A DNA stretch of 48,152 bases from Bifidobacterium cebidarum (lineage in GTDB: Bacteria; Actinomycetota; Actinomycetes; Actinomycetales; Bifidobacteriaceae): NCBI RefSeq assembly GCF_009193305.1, contig NZ_WBVS01000014.1:1-48152 (forward strand). Reading direction: 5' to 3'. Numbering within the stretch: position 1 is the stretch's first letter; each line of letters opens with the position of its first letter. The notes beneath the pieces were generated by a model that did no database searches, had not been told where the DNA came from, and saw only the letters and a list, made by a program, of their open reading frames with translations. Positions 1-8,720 of this stretch are shown one piece after another. The position numbers were made by a program, and so were the translations under genes.

Positions 1-9
1 ATTGAAGAT

Positions 10-127
10 TTGCGGCGGTCATGGCCCAGGGGAGACGCCCGGTCCCATTCCGAACCCGGAAGCTAAGGCCTGGCACGGCGATGGTACTGCACCCGACAGG
101 GTGTGGGAGAGTAGCACACCGCCGCAT
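10..127 (+). rRNA. rrf: 5S ribosomal RNA
   Basis: The 5S rRNA is recognised by its conserved core (CCCATTCCGAACCCGGAAG, then GGTACTGCACC and GGGAGAGTAGCAC). The 5' TGCGGCGG (11-18) pairs with the 3' CCGCCGCA (119-126), closing helix I, so the ends are good to within one or two bases. It is presumably the last gene of an rRNA operon whose 16S and 23S lie upstream of the window. Confidence 0.96.
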
Positions 128-139
128 TATTTTTCATCA

Positions 140-175
140 TTGGCCTCCGGTTGAGCAACAGCTCCCGGAGGTCAA
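140..175 (+). terminator. Hairpin after 5S rRNA
   Basis: An 11-bp stem (140-150 with 165-175, one G-U pair) follows the 5S gene by 13 bases. No T-tract follows it, so it may be an rRNA processing or termination hairpin; the better terminator is the one at 249-283. Confidence 0.4.
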
Positions 176-248
176 TTCATATCCAAGCTGAATAAAATCC
201 ACAACGCTGTTAGCGTATTCATGCATAAGCGATACAAACACAACGGTA

Positions 249-283
249 AAGCCTCTCAGAACAACAATCTGAGAGGCTTTTTC
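249..283 (+). terminator. Rho-independent terminator, probably bidirectional
   Basis: A perfect 12-bp stem AAGCCTCTCAGA / TCTGAGAGGCTT (249-260, 268-279) is followed on the plus strand by TTTTTCATT. The mirrored strand has TTTACC. It can end the rRNA operon from the left and the aldo/keto reductase (stop at 302, minus strand) from the right. Confidence 0.85.
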
Positions 284-301
284 ATTAGCGAATTAGGCTG
301 A

Positions 302-1129
302 TCAGAAATCGAAGTTGTCCGGGTCGGCGCCGTTTCGACGATTGGTGTTGAGCGCGGTGACGGCGGCCATATCCTCGCTCGTCAAGTTGAAGTCGAAGAT
401 ATCGAAGTTCTGCTTGATGCGCTCGGTATGCGTGGACTTCGGCAGTACGATGATGCCGCGCTGAATGTGCCAACGAATCACCACCTGAGCCGCGGACTTG
501 CCATACTTCGCACCGATCTCAGCAAGCACGGGTTCGGCAAGCAGGTTGCCGCCAGTGCCGCCCAACGGGCTCCATGCCTCGGTGTGAATGCCTTTGCCGG
601 CAAGGAAGTCAATCAATTCCTGATTGGTGAACTGCGGGGAGGATTCGATCTGATCCACCGCGGGCACCACATCACTGTTCTGCAGCAGCTCCTCGATATG
701 ATGCTGCTGGAAGTTGCTCACGCCAATGGCCTTGGCGCGGCCGGAGGCGTAAATCTTCTGCAGATCATCCCACGCCTGCTGCCAGCCATCAGCCGGCCAA
801 TGAATCAGATATAGATCCACATAATCAAGACCCAGGCGGTCGAGGCTTTCCTGGAATGCATCCAGTCCGCGGTGCGCGCGAATATCATCGTTCCACAGCT
901 TGGTAGTCAGGAAGAAATCCTCACGCGGCACACCAGCGCGGCGGATGCCTTCGCCCACGGAAGCCTCATTGCGGTAGATCATTGCTGTATCGATATGGCG
1001 GTAGCCGTTCTCCAGCGCGGTCTGCACCGCATTGATGGTGGTTTCGCCATCCGGGGTCTGGAATACACCCAAACCGACCTGAGGAATCACCGTGCCATTG
1101 TTGAGGGTAATCGTCGATTGAATCGCCAT
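302..1129 (-). CDS. Aldo/keto reductase, AKR5-like (2,5-diketo-D-gluconate reductase type)
   Basis: 275 residues, the usual size for a (beta/alpha)8-barrel NADPH-dependent aldo/keto reductase. The catalytic tetrad is visible: Asp47 and Tyr52 in DTAMIYRNE, Lys77 in TTKLWND and His110 in DLYLIHWP. The cofactor region follows (IGVSNF, then VLPKSTHTERI near the C-terminus). The frame stays open far upstream, but similarity begins at MAIQSTITLNNG and a GAGG lies just 5' of it, so I start at 1129. It is divergent from the FGGY kinase at 1356. Probable role: reduction of small aldehydes or keto-sugars in the cytoplasm; the substrate cannot be read from the sequence. It is transcribed towards the terminator at 249-283. 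Confidence 0.9.
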   Translation of the reverse strand: MAIQSTITLNNGTVIPQVGLGVFQTPDGETTINAVQTALENGYRHIDTAMIYRNEASVGEGIRRAGVPREDFFLTTKLWNDDIRAHRGLDAFQESLDRLGLDYVDLYLIHWPADGWQQAWDDLQKIYASGRAKAIGVSNFQQHHIEELLQNSDVVPAVDQIESSPQFTNQELIDFLAGKGIHTEAWSPLGGTGGNLLAEPVLAEIGAKYGKSAAQVVIRWHIQRGIIVLPKSTHTERIKQNFDIFDFNLTSEDMAAVTALNTNRRNGADPDNFDF

Positions 1130-1355
1130 AATGCCTCGCTTACTCGAATCAATACTTTCGTGAGTTATTCTACGAAGCAGAACGGTCGTACAAAGCAATA
1201 TCGGCGGAAAGCTGATGAGATGGTCACGATGCATCGTGGTGCTATTGCCGTTGTAACCATCCCTCGGCTCGCCTTCCGCGGGCAGCTCTCCTGTCAGGGG
1301 AGCCGAGAAGTGCCATTCTCTGGCGCGGAATGAGTGGAATGAAAGGAGCGGATTT

Positions 1356-2819
1356 ATGCGATATGCAGCGGTGTTTGATGCGGGAACCACGGCGTTGAAA
1401 GGCGCGTTGGTGGCCGAAGACGGGCGGATTGTCGCCAGCGCAAGCCGTGACTTGACGCTGATCATCGACGGCGATAAGCGTGAGCAGAACCCACGAGAAT
1501 GGTGGCAGGCGTTCTGCGCAGTGTCCCAGTCGATGTTTGTCCAAGCGCAAGAGAGCGCTCCAGCATTCGATGCTACGCAGATTGCCGGCATCATCTTCAG
1601 CGGGCAGATGCAGGACGTCATCGCGCTGGATGGGCAACTCAAGCCGGTTGGCAATGCGATCCTGTATTCGGATGGTCGCGCGGATGCTGAAGCCGAACAA
1701 CTCGGCAACGCCTACCAAGGTGGCGCATCACGATTCCTCAACACCGTGGGCAATCGTTTGGAAGGCTGCCTGCCACTGCCGAAACTGATGTGGCTGCGCG
1801 ATCATGAGCCTGACCTGTTCGCACGCGTGTGTCACGTACTGATTAGTTCCAAGGATTATCTCATCGCGCAACTGACCGGTCAGTGCATCGGCGATATTGC
1901 CGCATGCTCCACGGCAGGCGCCATGAACATTTGTGAAGGGCAGTGGGACACGGAACTGTGTGAGACTGCTGGCATTAATGCCGCAGTATTACCCGAGTTG
2001 CATAAGCCACAGGATTCAATCGGCGCTGTTTGTCCGGCAGCTGCGGCGCTGACCGGATTCGCGGCTGGCACACCGGTGTATGCCGGCATCGGAGACGCTG
2101 GCGCCACCACATTCGCCAGCGGTGTGGCCAAACCGGGCCAATACAACATCAACATCGGCACATCCGGCTGGATCGCCACCGTATCGCCGGAACCATTCGT
2201 CGATAAGCCCGGTGCTGCGAACCTCGCATTCGGCGTGGAACCGGGATTCGTGAACGCGGTGCCGTTCCTCAACGCCGGAGATGTGCACAAATGGGTGACC
2301 GGCGTATTCGCAGCCGGCGATTATGGCGAAGCGCATCAGTTAATAGAATCATCGGCACCTGGAGCCAATGGCGTACTGTGCCTGCCGTATTTGGTGGGGG
2401 AACGGTTCCCGGTCATGAACCCGGCCATTCGCGGCGCCTACGTAGGCATTACGCCAGACACTACTGCAGCGGATATGGCTCGCGCCGCTTTGGAAGGTGT
2501 GGCGTTCTCGATCCGCCAAGGTATGGCAAGTTTCGACGCCGAGCCTGTGTCCATCTCCCTGATCGGCGGCGGCGCTCGCGAACGTGCATGGTGCCAGATC
2601 ATCGCCGATATGTTGGGACATGCAATCGATGTATATGCCAACGCCGATATCCTGCCAGCAGTAGCGCTCGCGTCACTGGTCTTTAATCAGCCCAACCTTG
2701 CTGCGACCATCGCCGAAACCACTACCTATGTGCCGGATTCGGCAACCGTGCATATATATGACAGACTTTATCCGCATTTCACCGCGCTCTACCCGGCATT
2801 GCAGCATTTGCACGAGTAA
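1356..2819 (+). CDS. FGGY-family carbohydrate kinase, xylulokinase-like
   Basis: 487 residues, typical of FGGY sugar kinases with two actin-like ATPase domains. The N-terminal phosphate loop is FDAGTTALKG (7-16). SGQMQ at 82-86 matches the SGQMH motif of xylulokinases except that the last residue is Gln. The presumed catalytic base is Asp247 in GIGDAGATTF, followed by INIGTSGW and a C-terminal LIGGGAR nucleotide-binding motif. Start ATG at 1356 has AAAGGAG eleven bases upstream. It probably phosphorylates a ketopentose such as D-xylulose to feed the phosphoketolase (bifid) shunt, but the Gln in place of the conserved His means another polyol or ketose is possible. The acylphosphatase gene follows after 18 bases and is probably cotranscribed. 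Confidence 0.88.
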   Translation: MRYAAVFDAGTTALKGALVAEDGRIVASASRDLTLIIDGDKREQNPREWWQAFCAVSQSMFVQAQESAPAFDATQIAGIIFSGQMQDVIALDGQLKPVGNAILYSDGRADAEAEQLGNAYQGGASRFLNTVGNRLEGCLPLPKLMWLRDHEPDLFARVCHVLISSKDYLIAQLTGQCIGDIAACSTAGAMNICEGQWDTELCETAGINAAVLPELHKPQDSIGAVCPAAAALTGFAAGTPVYAGIGDAGATTFASGVAKPGQYNINIGTSGWIATVSPEPFVDKPGAANLAFGVEPGFVNAVPFLNAGDVHKWVTGVFAAGDYGEAHQLIESSAPGANGVLCLPYLVGERFPVMNPAIRGAYVGITPDTTAADMARAALEGVAFSIRQGMASFDAEPVSISLIGGGARERAWCQIIADMLGHAIDVYANADILPAVALASLVFNQPNLAATIAETTTYVPDSATVHIYDRLYPHFTALYPALQHLHE

Positions 2820-2837
2820 TAGTATGAGGCAATATTA

Positions 2838-3122
2838 ATGAACACAGTGCATCAACATATTATCGTCATTGGTCTGGTGCAGGGCGTCGGTTTCCGTTAC
2901 TTTGCAGTAATGCAGGCACGCAGACTCGGCATTGCCGGATGGGTGCGCAATCGTCGCGACGGTTCGGTTGAGGTCGATGCGCAAGGAGATGATGAAGCTG
3001 TGGACGCCTTTGTATCAGCCTTACGGCAGGGACCACGGTGGGCTGAAGTGCAGCAGGTCAAGGTAACAGACTTGGCAGTAGACGACGGCATACTATACGG
3101 TTTTTCAGTTCGCGCCGATTGA
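2838..3122 (+). CDS. acyP: Acylphosphatase
   Basis: 94 residues, full length for acylphosphatase, which hydrolyses acyl phosphates such as acetyl phosphate or carbamoyl phosphate. The signature GLVQGVGFRYF carries the phosphate-binding Arg20, and Asn38 in GWVRNRRDGSVE is the residue that orients the catalytic water. GAGG lies nine bases before the ATG. It follows the FGGY kinase by 18 bases. Bifidobacteria generate acetyl phosphate in bulk from phosphoketolase, so a role in limiting acyl phosphate is plausible, but that is inference. Confidence 0.93.
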   Translation: MNTVHQHIIVIGLVQGVGFRYFAVMQARRLGIAGWVRNRRDGSVEVDAQGDDEAVDAFVSALRQGPRWAEVQQVKVTDLAVDDGILYGFSVRAD

Positions 3123-3219
3123 TGAAACAGGTTGACGAAACTGCCTGATATCTCACGATACGGGTGAAAGTGAACGTTTCCGGGCACTTCGTGGCTTTAC
3201 ATTGCTACGATGAGGCGTT

Positions 3220-4617
3220 ATGAGCGAGAAAATCATGCGAATCATCGACCTGCGTGGTCAGAAACTGTCCCGTGCCGAACTGCTGGCCGCGATGCCGCGT
3301 GCCGCAATGGGCACTTCCGAAGCCACCGATCTGGTGCGCCCGATTCTTGACGACGTCAAGGAGCGCGGTGCTGCGGCCCTGCGTGACTTTGAGGAAAAGT
3401 TCGACCATGTGCGCCCCAAGAACCTGCGCGTGCCGGCCGAAGCGATCAAGGATGCGCTCACCACGCTTGACCCTGAGGTTCGTGCCGCCATCGAGGAGTC
3501 CGTCCGTCGTGCCCGCGCCGTGGCCAAGAACCAGGTGCCGAAGGACTTCCACACGGATCTGGCTCCTGGCGCACGCGTTGCGGAACGCTGGATTCCGATT
3601 CAGCGTGTTGGACTGTATGTGCCCGGCGGCAAGGCCGTCTACCCGTCTTCCGTGATTATGAACGCCGTGCCGGCACAGGCCGCAGGCGTTGAATCCTTGG
3701 CTATTGCCACTCCGCCGGCCCGCGACAATGCAGAAGGTCTGCCGAACAAGACCATCCTCGCCACTTGCGCCATCCTCGGCGTTGACGAAGTGTATGCGGT
3801 CGGTGGCGCACAGGCCATCGCCATGTTCGCTTACGGCGCCAAGGGCTCCGAGCCCCAGGACGGCGACGTGCTGTGCGATCCGGTCGACAAGATCACCGGC
3901 CCGGGCAACATCTTCGTGGCCACCGCCAAGTCACTGGTCTCCGCCTTCGTGGGCATTGACGCTGTGGCCGGCCCGACTGAAATCGGCATCATCGCCGATA
4001 AGGACGCCAACCCAAGCCTGCTCGCCGCCGATCTGATCGGTCAGGCCGAGCATGACGAGCTTGCCGGCTCCGTGCTGTTCACCGATTCCCCTGAACTGGC
4101 CGACAAGGTGCAGGAGAACCTCAACTACCGTGTGCCGAAGACCGAGCACGCCGAGCGCGTACACACCTCGCTGTCCGGCACGCAGTCCGCCATCGTGCTG
4201 ACTGACGGTCTTGATCAGTCCATCGACGCCGCCAACGCCTATGCCGCCGAGCACTTGGAAATCCAGACCAAGGACGCGGACGCCGTGGTCAAGCGCATCA
4301 AGAACGCCGGCGCCATCTTCCGCGGCCCGTACTCCCCGGTGCCGCTGGGCGACTACATGTCCGGCTCCAACCACGTGCTGCCCACCGGTGGCACCGCCCG
4401 TTTCGCCGCAGGCCTCGGCGTGCACACCTTCATGAAGCCGGTCGAAGTCATCGAATATGACGAGGAAGGCCTAAAGGAGCTGGCCGCCCGTATCAACGCG
4501 TTCGCGGTCTCCGAAGATTTGCCGGCACACGGCGAATGCGTGCTCTCTCGCTTCGTGGAAGACCCGTACAACAAGGAAACCCTGCGCGAACAGGAAAAGG
4601 AAGCTGGTCTGCTGTGA
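3220..4617 (+). CDS. hisD: Histidinol dehydrogenase
   Basis: 465 residues. HisD oxidises L-histidinol to L-histidine in two NAD-dependent steps using a zinc ion. Visible hallmarks are GPGNIFVATAKSLV, AGPTEIGIIAD, the zinc and catalytic region AEHDELAGS, YAAEHLEI and GDYMSGSNHVLPTGGTARF. It opens the his operon; the next gene, hisC, starts on a GTG overlapping its stop. Start ATG 3220 has GAGG close upstream; an in-frame ATG at 3235 (MRIIDLRGQ) is an equally possible start. A TTGACG at 3132-3137 could be a -35 element, but no convincing -10 is placed behind it. Confidence 0.96.
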   Translation: MSEKIMRIIDLRGQKLSRAELLAAMPRAAMGTSEATDLVRPILDDVKERGAAALRDFEEKFDHVRPKNLRVPAEAIKDALTTLDPEVRAAIEESVRRARAVAKNQVPKDFHTDLAPGARVAERWIPIQRVGLYVPGGKAVYPSSVIMNAVPAQAAGVESLAIATPPARDNAEGLPNKTILATCAILGVDEVYAVGGAQAIAMFAYGAKGSEPQDGDVLCDPVDKITGPGNIFVATAKSLVSAFVGIDAVAGPTEIGIIADKDANPSLLAADLIGQAEHDELAGSVLFTDSPELADKVQENLNYRVPKTEHAERVHTSLSGTQSAIVLTDGLDQSIDAANAYAAEHLEIQTKDADAVVKRIKNAGAIFRGPYSPVPLGDYMSGSNHVLPTGGTARFAAGLGVHTFMKPVEVIEYDEEGLKELAARINAFAVSEDLPAHGECVLSRFVEDPYNKETLREQEKEAGLL

Positions 4618-5774
4618 GCACTATCCCCTCGAACCTGCCGCTGCGCAACGACCTGATCGGCGAGGAGCCGTACGGCGCTCCGCAGCTCGACGTGCCGGTC
4701 TGCCTGAACGTCAACGAAAACCCGTACGCTCCGGACCCGGCCGTCTGCGACACCATCGCCAAGCGTGTGCGTGAGATCGCCCCAACGCTCAACCGTTACC
4801 CGGATCGCGAGCATATCGAGCTGCGCAAGGCGTTCAGCGATTACTTGGCCCGCGAATCCGGTGCACGACTGGACGTGGACGAGCTTTGGGGCGCGAACGG
4901 CTCCAACGAAATCATGCTCCAGCTGTTCCAAGCCTTCGGCGGTCCCGGTCGCACGGCTCTGGGTGCCGATCCCACATATTCCATGTACCCGGAATACGCA
5001 CGAGACACGTTCACCGGCTGGAAGCTGGCACATCGCAACCCTGATTTCACGCTGAACGTGGAGAAGGTCATCGAAGCCATCAACGAGGTCAAGCCTTCGA
5101 TGGTGCTGCTGACCAGCCCGAACAATCCGACCGGCACCCCGCTGCCGATGGAAGACATCGAGCGTATCCTCGCCGCCTGCGAGACCGCCGAAGTGGCAGG
5201 TGCCGGTGAAGGCGTACACCCGATTCTCGTCATTGACGAAGCCTATGTGGAGTTCCGCAAGCCCGGTACCCCGAGCGCCGTCAGTCTGATCAAGGATCAC
5301 CCGAATCTGGCCGTCAGCCGCACGATGAGCAAGGCCTTCGCATTCGCCGGTGCACGCGTCGGCTACCTGGCCGCCAGCAAGGGCATCATCGACTGCGTGC
5401 GTATCGTGCGTATGCCATACCACCTGTCCGCCGTGACCCAGGCCGCCGCGCTGGCCGCATTCGAACACATCGACGAACAGCTGAGCCGCGTGGAACACCT
5501 GCGTGAAACCCGCGAAGCCACCGCCGAATGGTTGAAGCAGCAGACCTACAAGGGGCAGAACCTCGAAGTAGCCGAATCCGGCTCCAACTTCCTGCTCTTC
5601 GGCGGCCATTTCGACAAGCGTGACGCCATCTTCGACGAACTGTTGAAGCGCGGAGTCCTCATCCGTGTGGTCGGTCCGGACGGCTGGCTACGCGTATGCA
5701 TGGGCACCGATGAGGAGATGGCAACCTTCCGTGCCGCCCTTACCGAAGTGCTCCGCATCGTTGAGGCAGCTTAG
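4614..5774 (+). CDS. hisC: Histidinol-phosphate aminotransferase
   Basis: 386 residues, a class I/II PLP aminotransferase that converts imidazole acetol phosphate to histidinol phosphate. LNVNENPYAP near the N-terminus, SPNNPTG (168-174) and DEAYVEF (208-214) are family motifs, and Lys240 in SKAFAFAGAR is the expected Schiff-base lysine. The frame is open upstream into hisD, but the GTG at 4614 forms a GTGA overlap with the hisD stop, is preceded by the AAAAGGAAG Shine-Dalgarno-like stretch, and begins the family similarity. This points to translational coupling with hisD. Confidence 0.95.
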   Translation: MSTIPSNLPLRNDLIGEEPYGAPQLDVPVCLNVNENPYAPDPAVCDTIAKRVREIAPTLNRYPDREHIELRKAFSDYLARESGARLDVDELWGANGSNEIMLQLFQAFGGPGRTALGADPTYSMYPEYARDTFTGWKLAHRNPDFTLNVEKVIEAINEVKPSMVLLTSPNNPTGTPLPMEDIERILAACETAEVAGAGEGVHPILVIDEAYVEFRKPGTPSAVSLIKDHPNLAVSRTMSKAFAFAGARVGYLAASKGIIDCVRIVRMPYHLSAVTQAAALAAFEHIDEQLSRVEHLRETREATAEWLKQQTYKGQNLEVAESGSNFLLFGGHFDKRDAIFDELLKRGVLIRVVGPDGWLRVCMGTDEEMATFRAALTEVLRIVEAA

Positions 5775-5791
5775 GCAAACACACTTCGGAA

Positions 5792-5830
5792 CTGCGGCAG
5801 GGCACCGGTACATCCCGGACCCTGCCGCAG
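5792..5830 (+). repeat. Perfect 11-bp hairpin between hisC and hisB
   Basis: CTGCGGCAGGG (5792-5802) and CCCTGCCGCAG (5820-5830) form a perfect GC-rich stem with a 17-base loop in the 85-base hisC-hisB gap. No T-run follows, so it is not a canonical terminator. It may stabilise or process the mRNA or set the hisB/hisC ratio. Confidence 0.6.
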
Positions 5831-5862
5831 CCGTTCCGCTCGCACAATAATCAGGAGACATG

Positions 5863-6465
5863 ATGGCAAGAACCGCACACATTGTTCGCGAAACCAGCGA
5901 ATCACACATCGACCTTGAGCTGAACCTCGACGGTACCGGTCAGACCGACATCGACACTTCGGTGCCGTTCTACAATCACATGATGAATGCGCTTGGCAAA
6001 CATTCGCTGATCGATCTGAAGATTCACGCCCATGGCGACACCGATATCGACGTGCACCACACCGTGGAAGACACGGCCATCGTGTTCGGTGAAGCGCTGA
6101 AGCAAGCATTGGGAGACAAGCGCGGCATCCGTCGATTCGCCGATGCCACCGTGCCGCTGGACGAAGCTCTGGCCAAGGCCGTGGTCGATATTTCCGGTCG
6201 CCCATACTGCGTGTGCTCCGGCGAACCCGAAGGATTCGAATACTGCATGATGGGTGGCCACTTCACCGGCTCCCTCGTGCGTCACGTGATGGAATCCATC
6301 GCCCTGCACGCCGGTATCTGCCTGCACATGCAGGTGCTGGCCGGCCGTGACCCGCATCATATCGCCGAAGCCGAATTCAAGGCACTGGCCCGTGCACTGC
6401 GTTTCGCCATCGAGCCCGACCCGCGTATCGAAGGTCTGATTCCGAGCACCAAGGGAGCCCTGTGA
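5863..6465 (+). CDS. hisB: Imidazoleglycerol-phosphate dehydratase
   Basis: 200 residues, the monofunctional dehydratase (no HisN phosphatase domain as in enterobacterial HisB). It turns imidazoleglycerol phosphate into imidazole acetol phosphate with a di-manganese centre. The metal-binding motifs [17 protein letters not shown] and, further on, [20 protein letters not shown] and a histidine-rich [17 protein letters not shown] are present. Two adjacent ATGs exist at 5860 and 5863; AGGAG at 5853-5857 gives two bases of spacing to the first and five to the second, so I use 5863. The next gene begins on the hisB stop codon. Confidence 0.95.
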   Translation: MARTAHIVRETSESHIDLELNLDGTGQTDIDTSVPFYNHMMNALGKHSLIDLKIHAHGDTDIDVHHTVEDTAIVFGEALKQALGDKRGIRRFADATVPLDEALAKAVVDISGRPYCVCSGEPEGFEYCMMGGHFTGSLVRHVMESIALHAGICLHMQVLAGRDPHHIAEAEFKALARALRFAIEPDPRIEGLIPSTKGAL

Positions 6466-7199
6466 TGGCGGACGATATCGACGATAAGAATCTGAATCAG
6501 AATTCAGACTCAGATAACGAATCGCACTTCTCGGACGAGGAACTGGAAGCGGCGCTTGCCGGATTCGAGAAGGAATTCGCCGATGAGGATGCGAACAAGG
6601 CTGATGCCTCTGCCAACGCTGATTCCGCTGATGCCGCCGATGTGACAAGCGTAGCCGATGCCGTCAATGAGGCGATGGCCGACGTGGTCGACCCCTCGGT
6701 CGGCTTCGATAATGAACTGGCCGGATTGCTCGGCAATAAGGCGAAGATCGCATTGATCGTCACCCGCATCGCCGCCGCCGACCTATTGGCCGCATTCTGC
6801 CAGCTTTCCGATATCTCGGCTGAGTGCATCGGATCCAATCAAGGTGCCATTGCGGTACTGAAAAACCTCGATGGCGACGGTCCGGAAGCGGCAGCCAAGG
6901 ATTTGACCACCGTGGTATCCGGCATGGCCGTGGTGCTGGCGGTGAATCGCGCCGACAAGCTTGAAGCAACGATGTATATGCAGGGCGAAGCCGGCCAGAC
7001 CTTTGCGCCGCCGGTGCTGTTCAATTCCACGCCACGATTCGTCGAGGATCTGATGCTCGGCATCGTAACGCTGATGCAGCTCAAAAGCCAAGGATTCGAA
7101 GTCGTGAACTCTGCGGAACTTGACCATGATCAGGCAATGGAAATCATTGCCAAGCACACCAAGCAGGGTCGTGCTGGTCGCGGTTCGCGCATCGAATAA
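6465..7199 (+). CDS. Uncharacterised acidic protein inside the his operon
   Basis: 244 residues, not recognised. The first about 85 residues are very acidic and low in complexity (many Asp, Glu, Ala, Asn and Ser, with a string of ADA/SAD repeats), with no signal peptide or membrane segment. Residues about 87-235 look like a compact alpha/beta domain with hydrophobic strands (KIALIVTRIAAADLL, GMAVVLAVNRADKLEATMYM) and a helix LMLGIVTLMQLKSQ; the C-terminus is basic (KQGRAGRGSRIE). The ATG at 6465 shares its first base with the hisB stop; a GTG at 6462 gives a GTGA overlap and is an alternative start. Its position between hisB and hisH in a tight operon suggests a link to histidine synthesis or its regulation, but no function can be assigned. 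An unknown frame at this place in other actinobacterial his operons would be worth comparing. Confidence 0.85.
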   Translation: MADDIDDKNLNQNSDSDNESHFSDEELEAALAGFEKEFADEDANKADASANADSADAADVTSVADAVNEAMADVVDPSVGFDNELAGLLGNKAKIALIVTRIAAADLLAAFCQLSDISAECIGSNQGAIAVLKNLDGDGPEAAAKDLTTVVSGMAVVLAVNRADKLEATMYMQGEAGQTFAPPVLFNSTPRFVEDLMLGIVTLMQLKSQGFEVVNSAELDHDQAMEIIAKHTKQGRAGRGSRIE

Positions 7200-7232
7200 T
7201 CATTCGGAAATCACAAGGCAGGGGAGAGACTT

Positions 7233-7880
7233 ATGACCAAGGCAGTCGTCTTTGATTATGGGTTCGGCAACGTGCGCTCCATGGTACGCGCGCTCGCCAA
7301 TCTGGGCGTCGATACGACATTGACATCCGACTACCGTCAAGCGCTCGAAGCGGATGGCCTCGTGGTGCCCGGCGTCGGTGCGTTCGCGGCATGCATGGAA
7401 GGCCTGAAGCAAGTGGACGGCGATCGCGTCATCTACGACCGTATTCGCGCCGGCCGCCCGGTGCTTGGCGTGTGCGTCGGCGAACAGATCATGTTCGAGC
7501 ACGGTACCGAACATGGCGAGCAGGCTGATGGCGTCGGTTTGATCGGCGGTTCCGTGGACCCACTGGATGCCGATGTGGTACCGCACATGGGGTGGGACAC
7601 CGTCGAGGCTGCTGAGGGTTCCGTGCTGCTGAAGGGCGTGGAGCATGAGCGCTTCTACTTCGTGCACTCCTACGCCGCCATGGGGGTAAGCGAGGCCGAT
7701 ACCTCCCGCTTCTCGATTGATTTGAGTGGAGAGACTGAGCATGTGAGTTGGTGCCAGTACGACCGCTCCCGATTCGTGGCCGCCTACGAACGTGGTCCAC
7801 TGTTCGCCACCCAGTTCCACCCGGAGAAGTCCGGTGCCGCTGGGGCCCAGCTGCTGAAGAACTGGATTGCAACGTTGTAA
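7233..7880 (+). CDS. hisH: Imidazole glycerol phosphate synthase, glutamine amidotransferase subunit
   Basis: 215 residues, a triad (class I) glutamine amidotransferase. It releases ammonia from glutamine and channels it to HisF. The nucleophile is Cys81 in GVCVGEQ, the catalytic partners are His196 and Glu198 in TQFHPEKSG, and the oxyanion strand is [17 protein letters not shown] lies before the ATG. The partner subunit gene hisF is not in this window, so the complex is encoded at two sites. Confidence 0.95.
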   Translation: MTKAVVFDYGFGNVRSMVRALANLGVDTTLTSDYRQALEADGLVVPGVGAFAACMEGLKQVDGDRVIYDRIRAGRPVLGVCVGEQIMFEHGTEHGEQADGVGLIGGSVDPLDADVVPHMGWDTVEAAEGSVLLKGVEHERFYFVHSYAAMGVSEADTSRFSIDLSGETEHVSWCQYDRSRFVAAYERGPLFATQFHPEKSGAAGAQLLKNWIATL

Positions 7881-7933
7881 CAACTTGGGGCTGCAATAAC
7901 TTGCCGTCAAGTATTGAAGAAAGGTTTATTACT

Positions 7934-8659
7934 ATGTCGTTGACTCTGCTCCCCGCCGTTGACGTGCGTGACGGTAAGGCCGTGCGCCTGCGCCAAGGCG
8001 AATCCGGTTCCGAAACCGATTACGGCTCCCCGTTCGAGGCCGCCCGCACGTGGGTCGAGGCCGGTGCCGAATGGATTCATCTGGTCGATTTGGACGCCGC
8101 TTTTGGTACGGGTAATAACCGTGACCAGCTGCGCCAGATCGTTCATGAACTTGGCGATAAGGTGAATATCGAACTTTCCGGTGGTGTGCGCGACGATGAT
8201 TCGCTGGATGCTGCTCTGGAAGCCGGTGCCGCACGCGTGAACATTGGCACTGCGGCGCTGGAGAATCCGGATTGGACCGCATCGGTCATCAAGAAGTACG
8301 GTGACCGCGTGGCGGTTGGCCTCGATGTGCGTGGTCACACGCTGGCTGCACGCGGTTGGACCCGTGAAGGCGGCGACCTGTTCGAAACCATGAAGTTCTT
8401 GGATTCCGTGGGCTGCTCGCGCTACGTGGTGACCGACGTGGCCAAGGACGGCATGATGTCCGGCCCGAACATCGAACTGCTGCGCGAAGTGGCCGAGCGC
8501 ACCAACGCCAAGGTGACCGCATCCGGCGGCATTTCCAAGCTGGACGACCTGCGTGCAATCAAGACGCTGGCCGATTTGGGCGTGGACGCCGCAATCCTCG
8601 GCAAATCCCTCTACGCGCGAGCCTTCACACTCCAGGAAGCATTGGAAGTCGCGCAGTAA
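7934..8659 (+). CDS. hisA: Phosphoribosyl isomerase, HisA of the PriA type
   Basis: 241 residues, a (beta/alpha)8 isomerase that opens the ProFAR ring to PRFAR in histidine synthesis. The general acid/base pair is Asp10 ([10 protein letters not shown]) and Asp172 (VTDVAKDG). The loop [10 protein letters not shown] (140-149) is the arrangement known from actinobacterial PriA, which also carries out the TrpF reaction in tryptophan synthesis, so dual function is possible but not shown. The frame extends upstream, but AGAAAGG sits just before ATG 7934 and homology begins there. It is the last gene of the plus-strand his operon and runs into the hairpin at 8678-8719. Confidence 0.94.
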   Translation: MSLTLLPAVDVRDGKAVRLRQGESGSETDYGSPFEAARTWVEAGAEWIHLVDLDAAFGTGNNRDQLRQIVHELGDKVNIELSGGVRDDDSLDAALEAGAARVNIGTAALENPDWTASVIKKYGDRVAVGLDVRGHTLAARGWTREGGDLFETMKFLDSVGCSRYVVTDVAKDGMMSGPNIELLREVAERTNAKVTASGGISKLDDLRAIKTLADLGVDAAILGKSLYARAFTLQEALEVAQ

Positions 8660-8677
8660 ATAGATCGGTTCCAATTC

Positions 8678-8719
8678 GATAGTGGCGGTCACCATATGGC
8701 ATTGGTAACCGCCACTATC
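8678..8719. terminator. Bidirectional hairpin between hisA and the DUF2252 gene
   Basis: A perfect 12-bp stem GATAGTGGCGGT / ACCGCCACTATC (8678-8689, 8708-8719) with partial extra pairing in the loop lies between two convergent genes. T-tracts are weak, so efficiency is uncertain. Confidence 0.7.
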
Positions 8720-8720
8720 A

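Noticed and set aside
1270..1312. A hairpin in the aldo/keto reductase - FGGY kinase divergent region (GCTCTCC / GGGGAGC)
   Set aside because: The stem is short with a mismatch, and no conserved operator pattern is visible.
3132..3160. A sigma-70 type promoter for the his operon (TTGACG)
   Set aside because: The -35 match is good, but no acceptable -10 hexamer lies 16-18 bases downstream.
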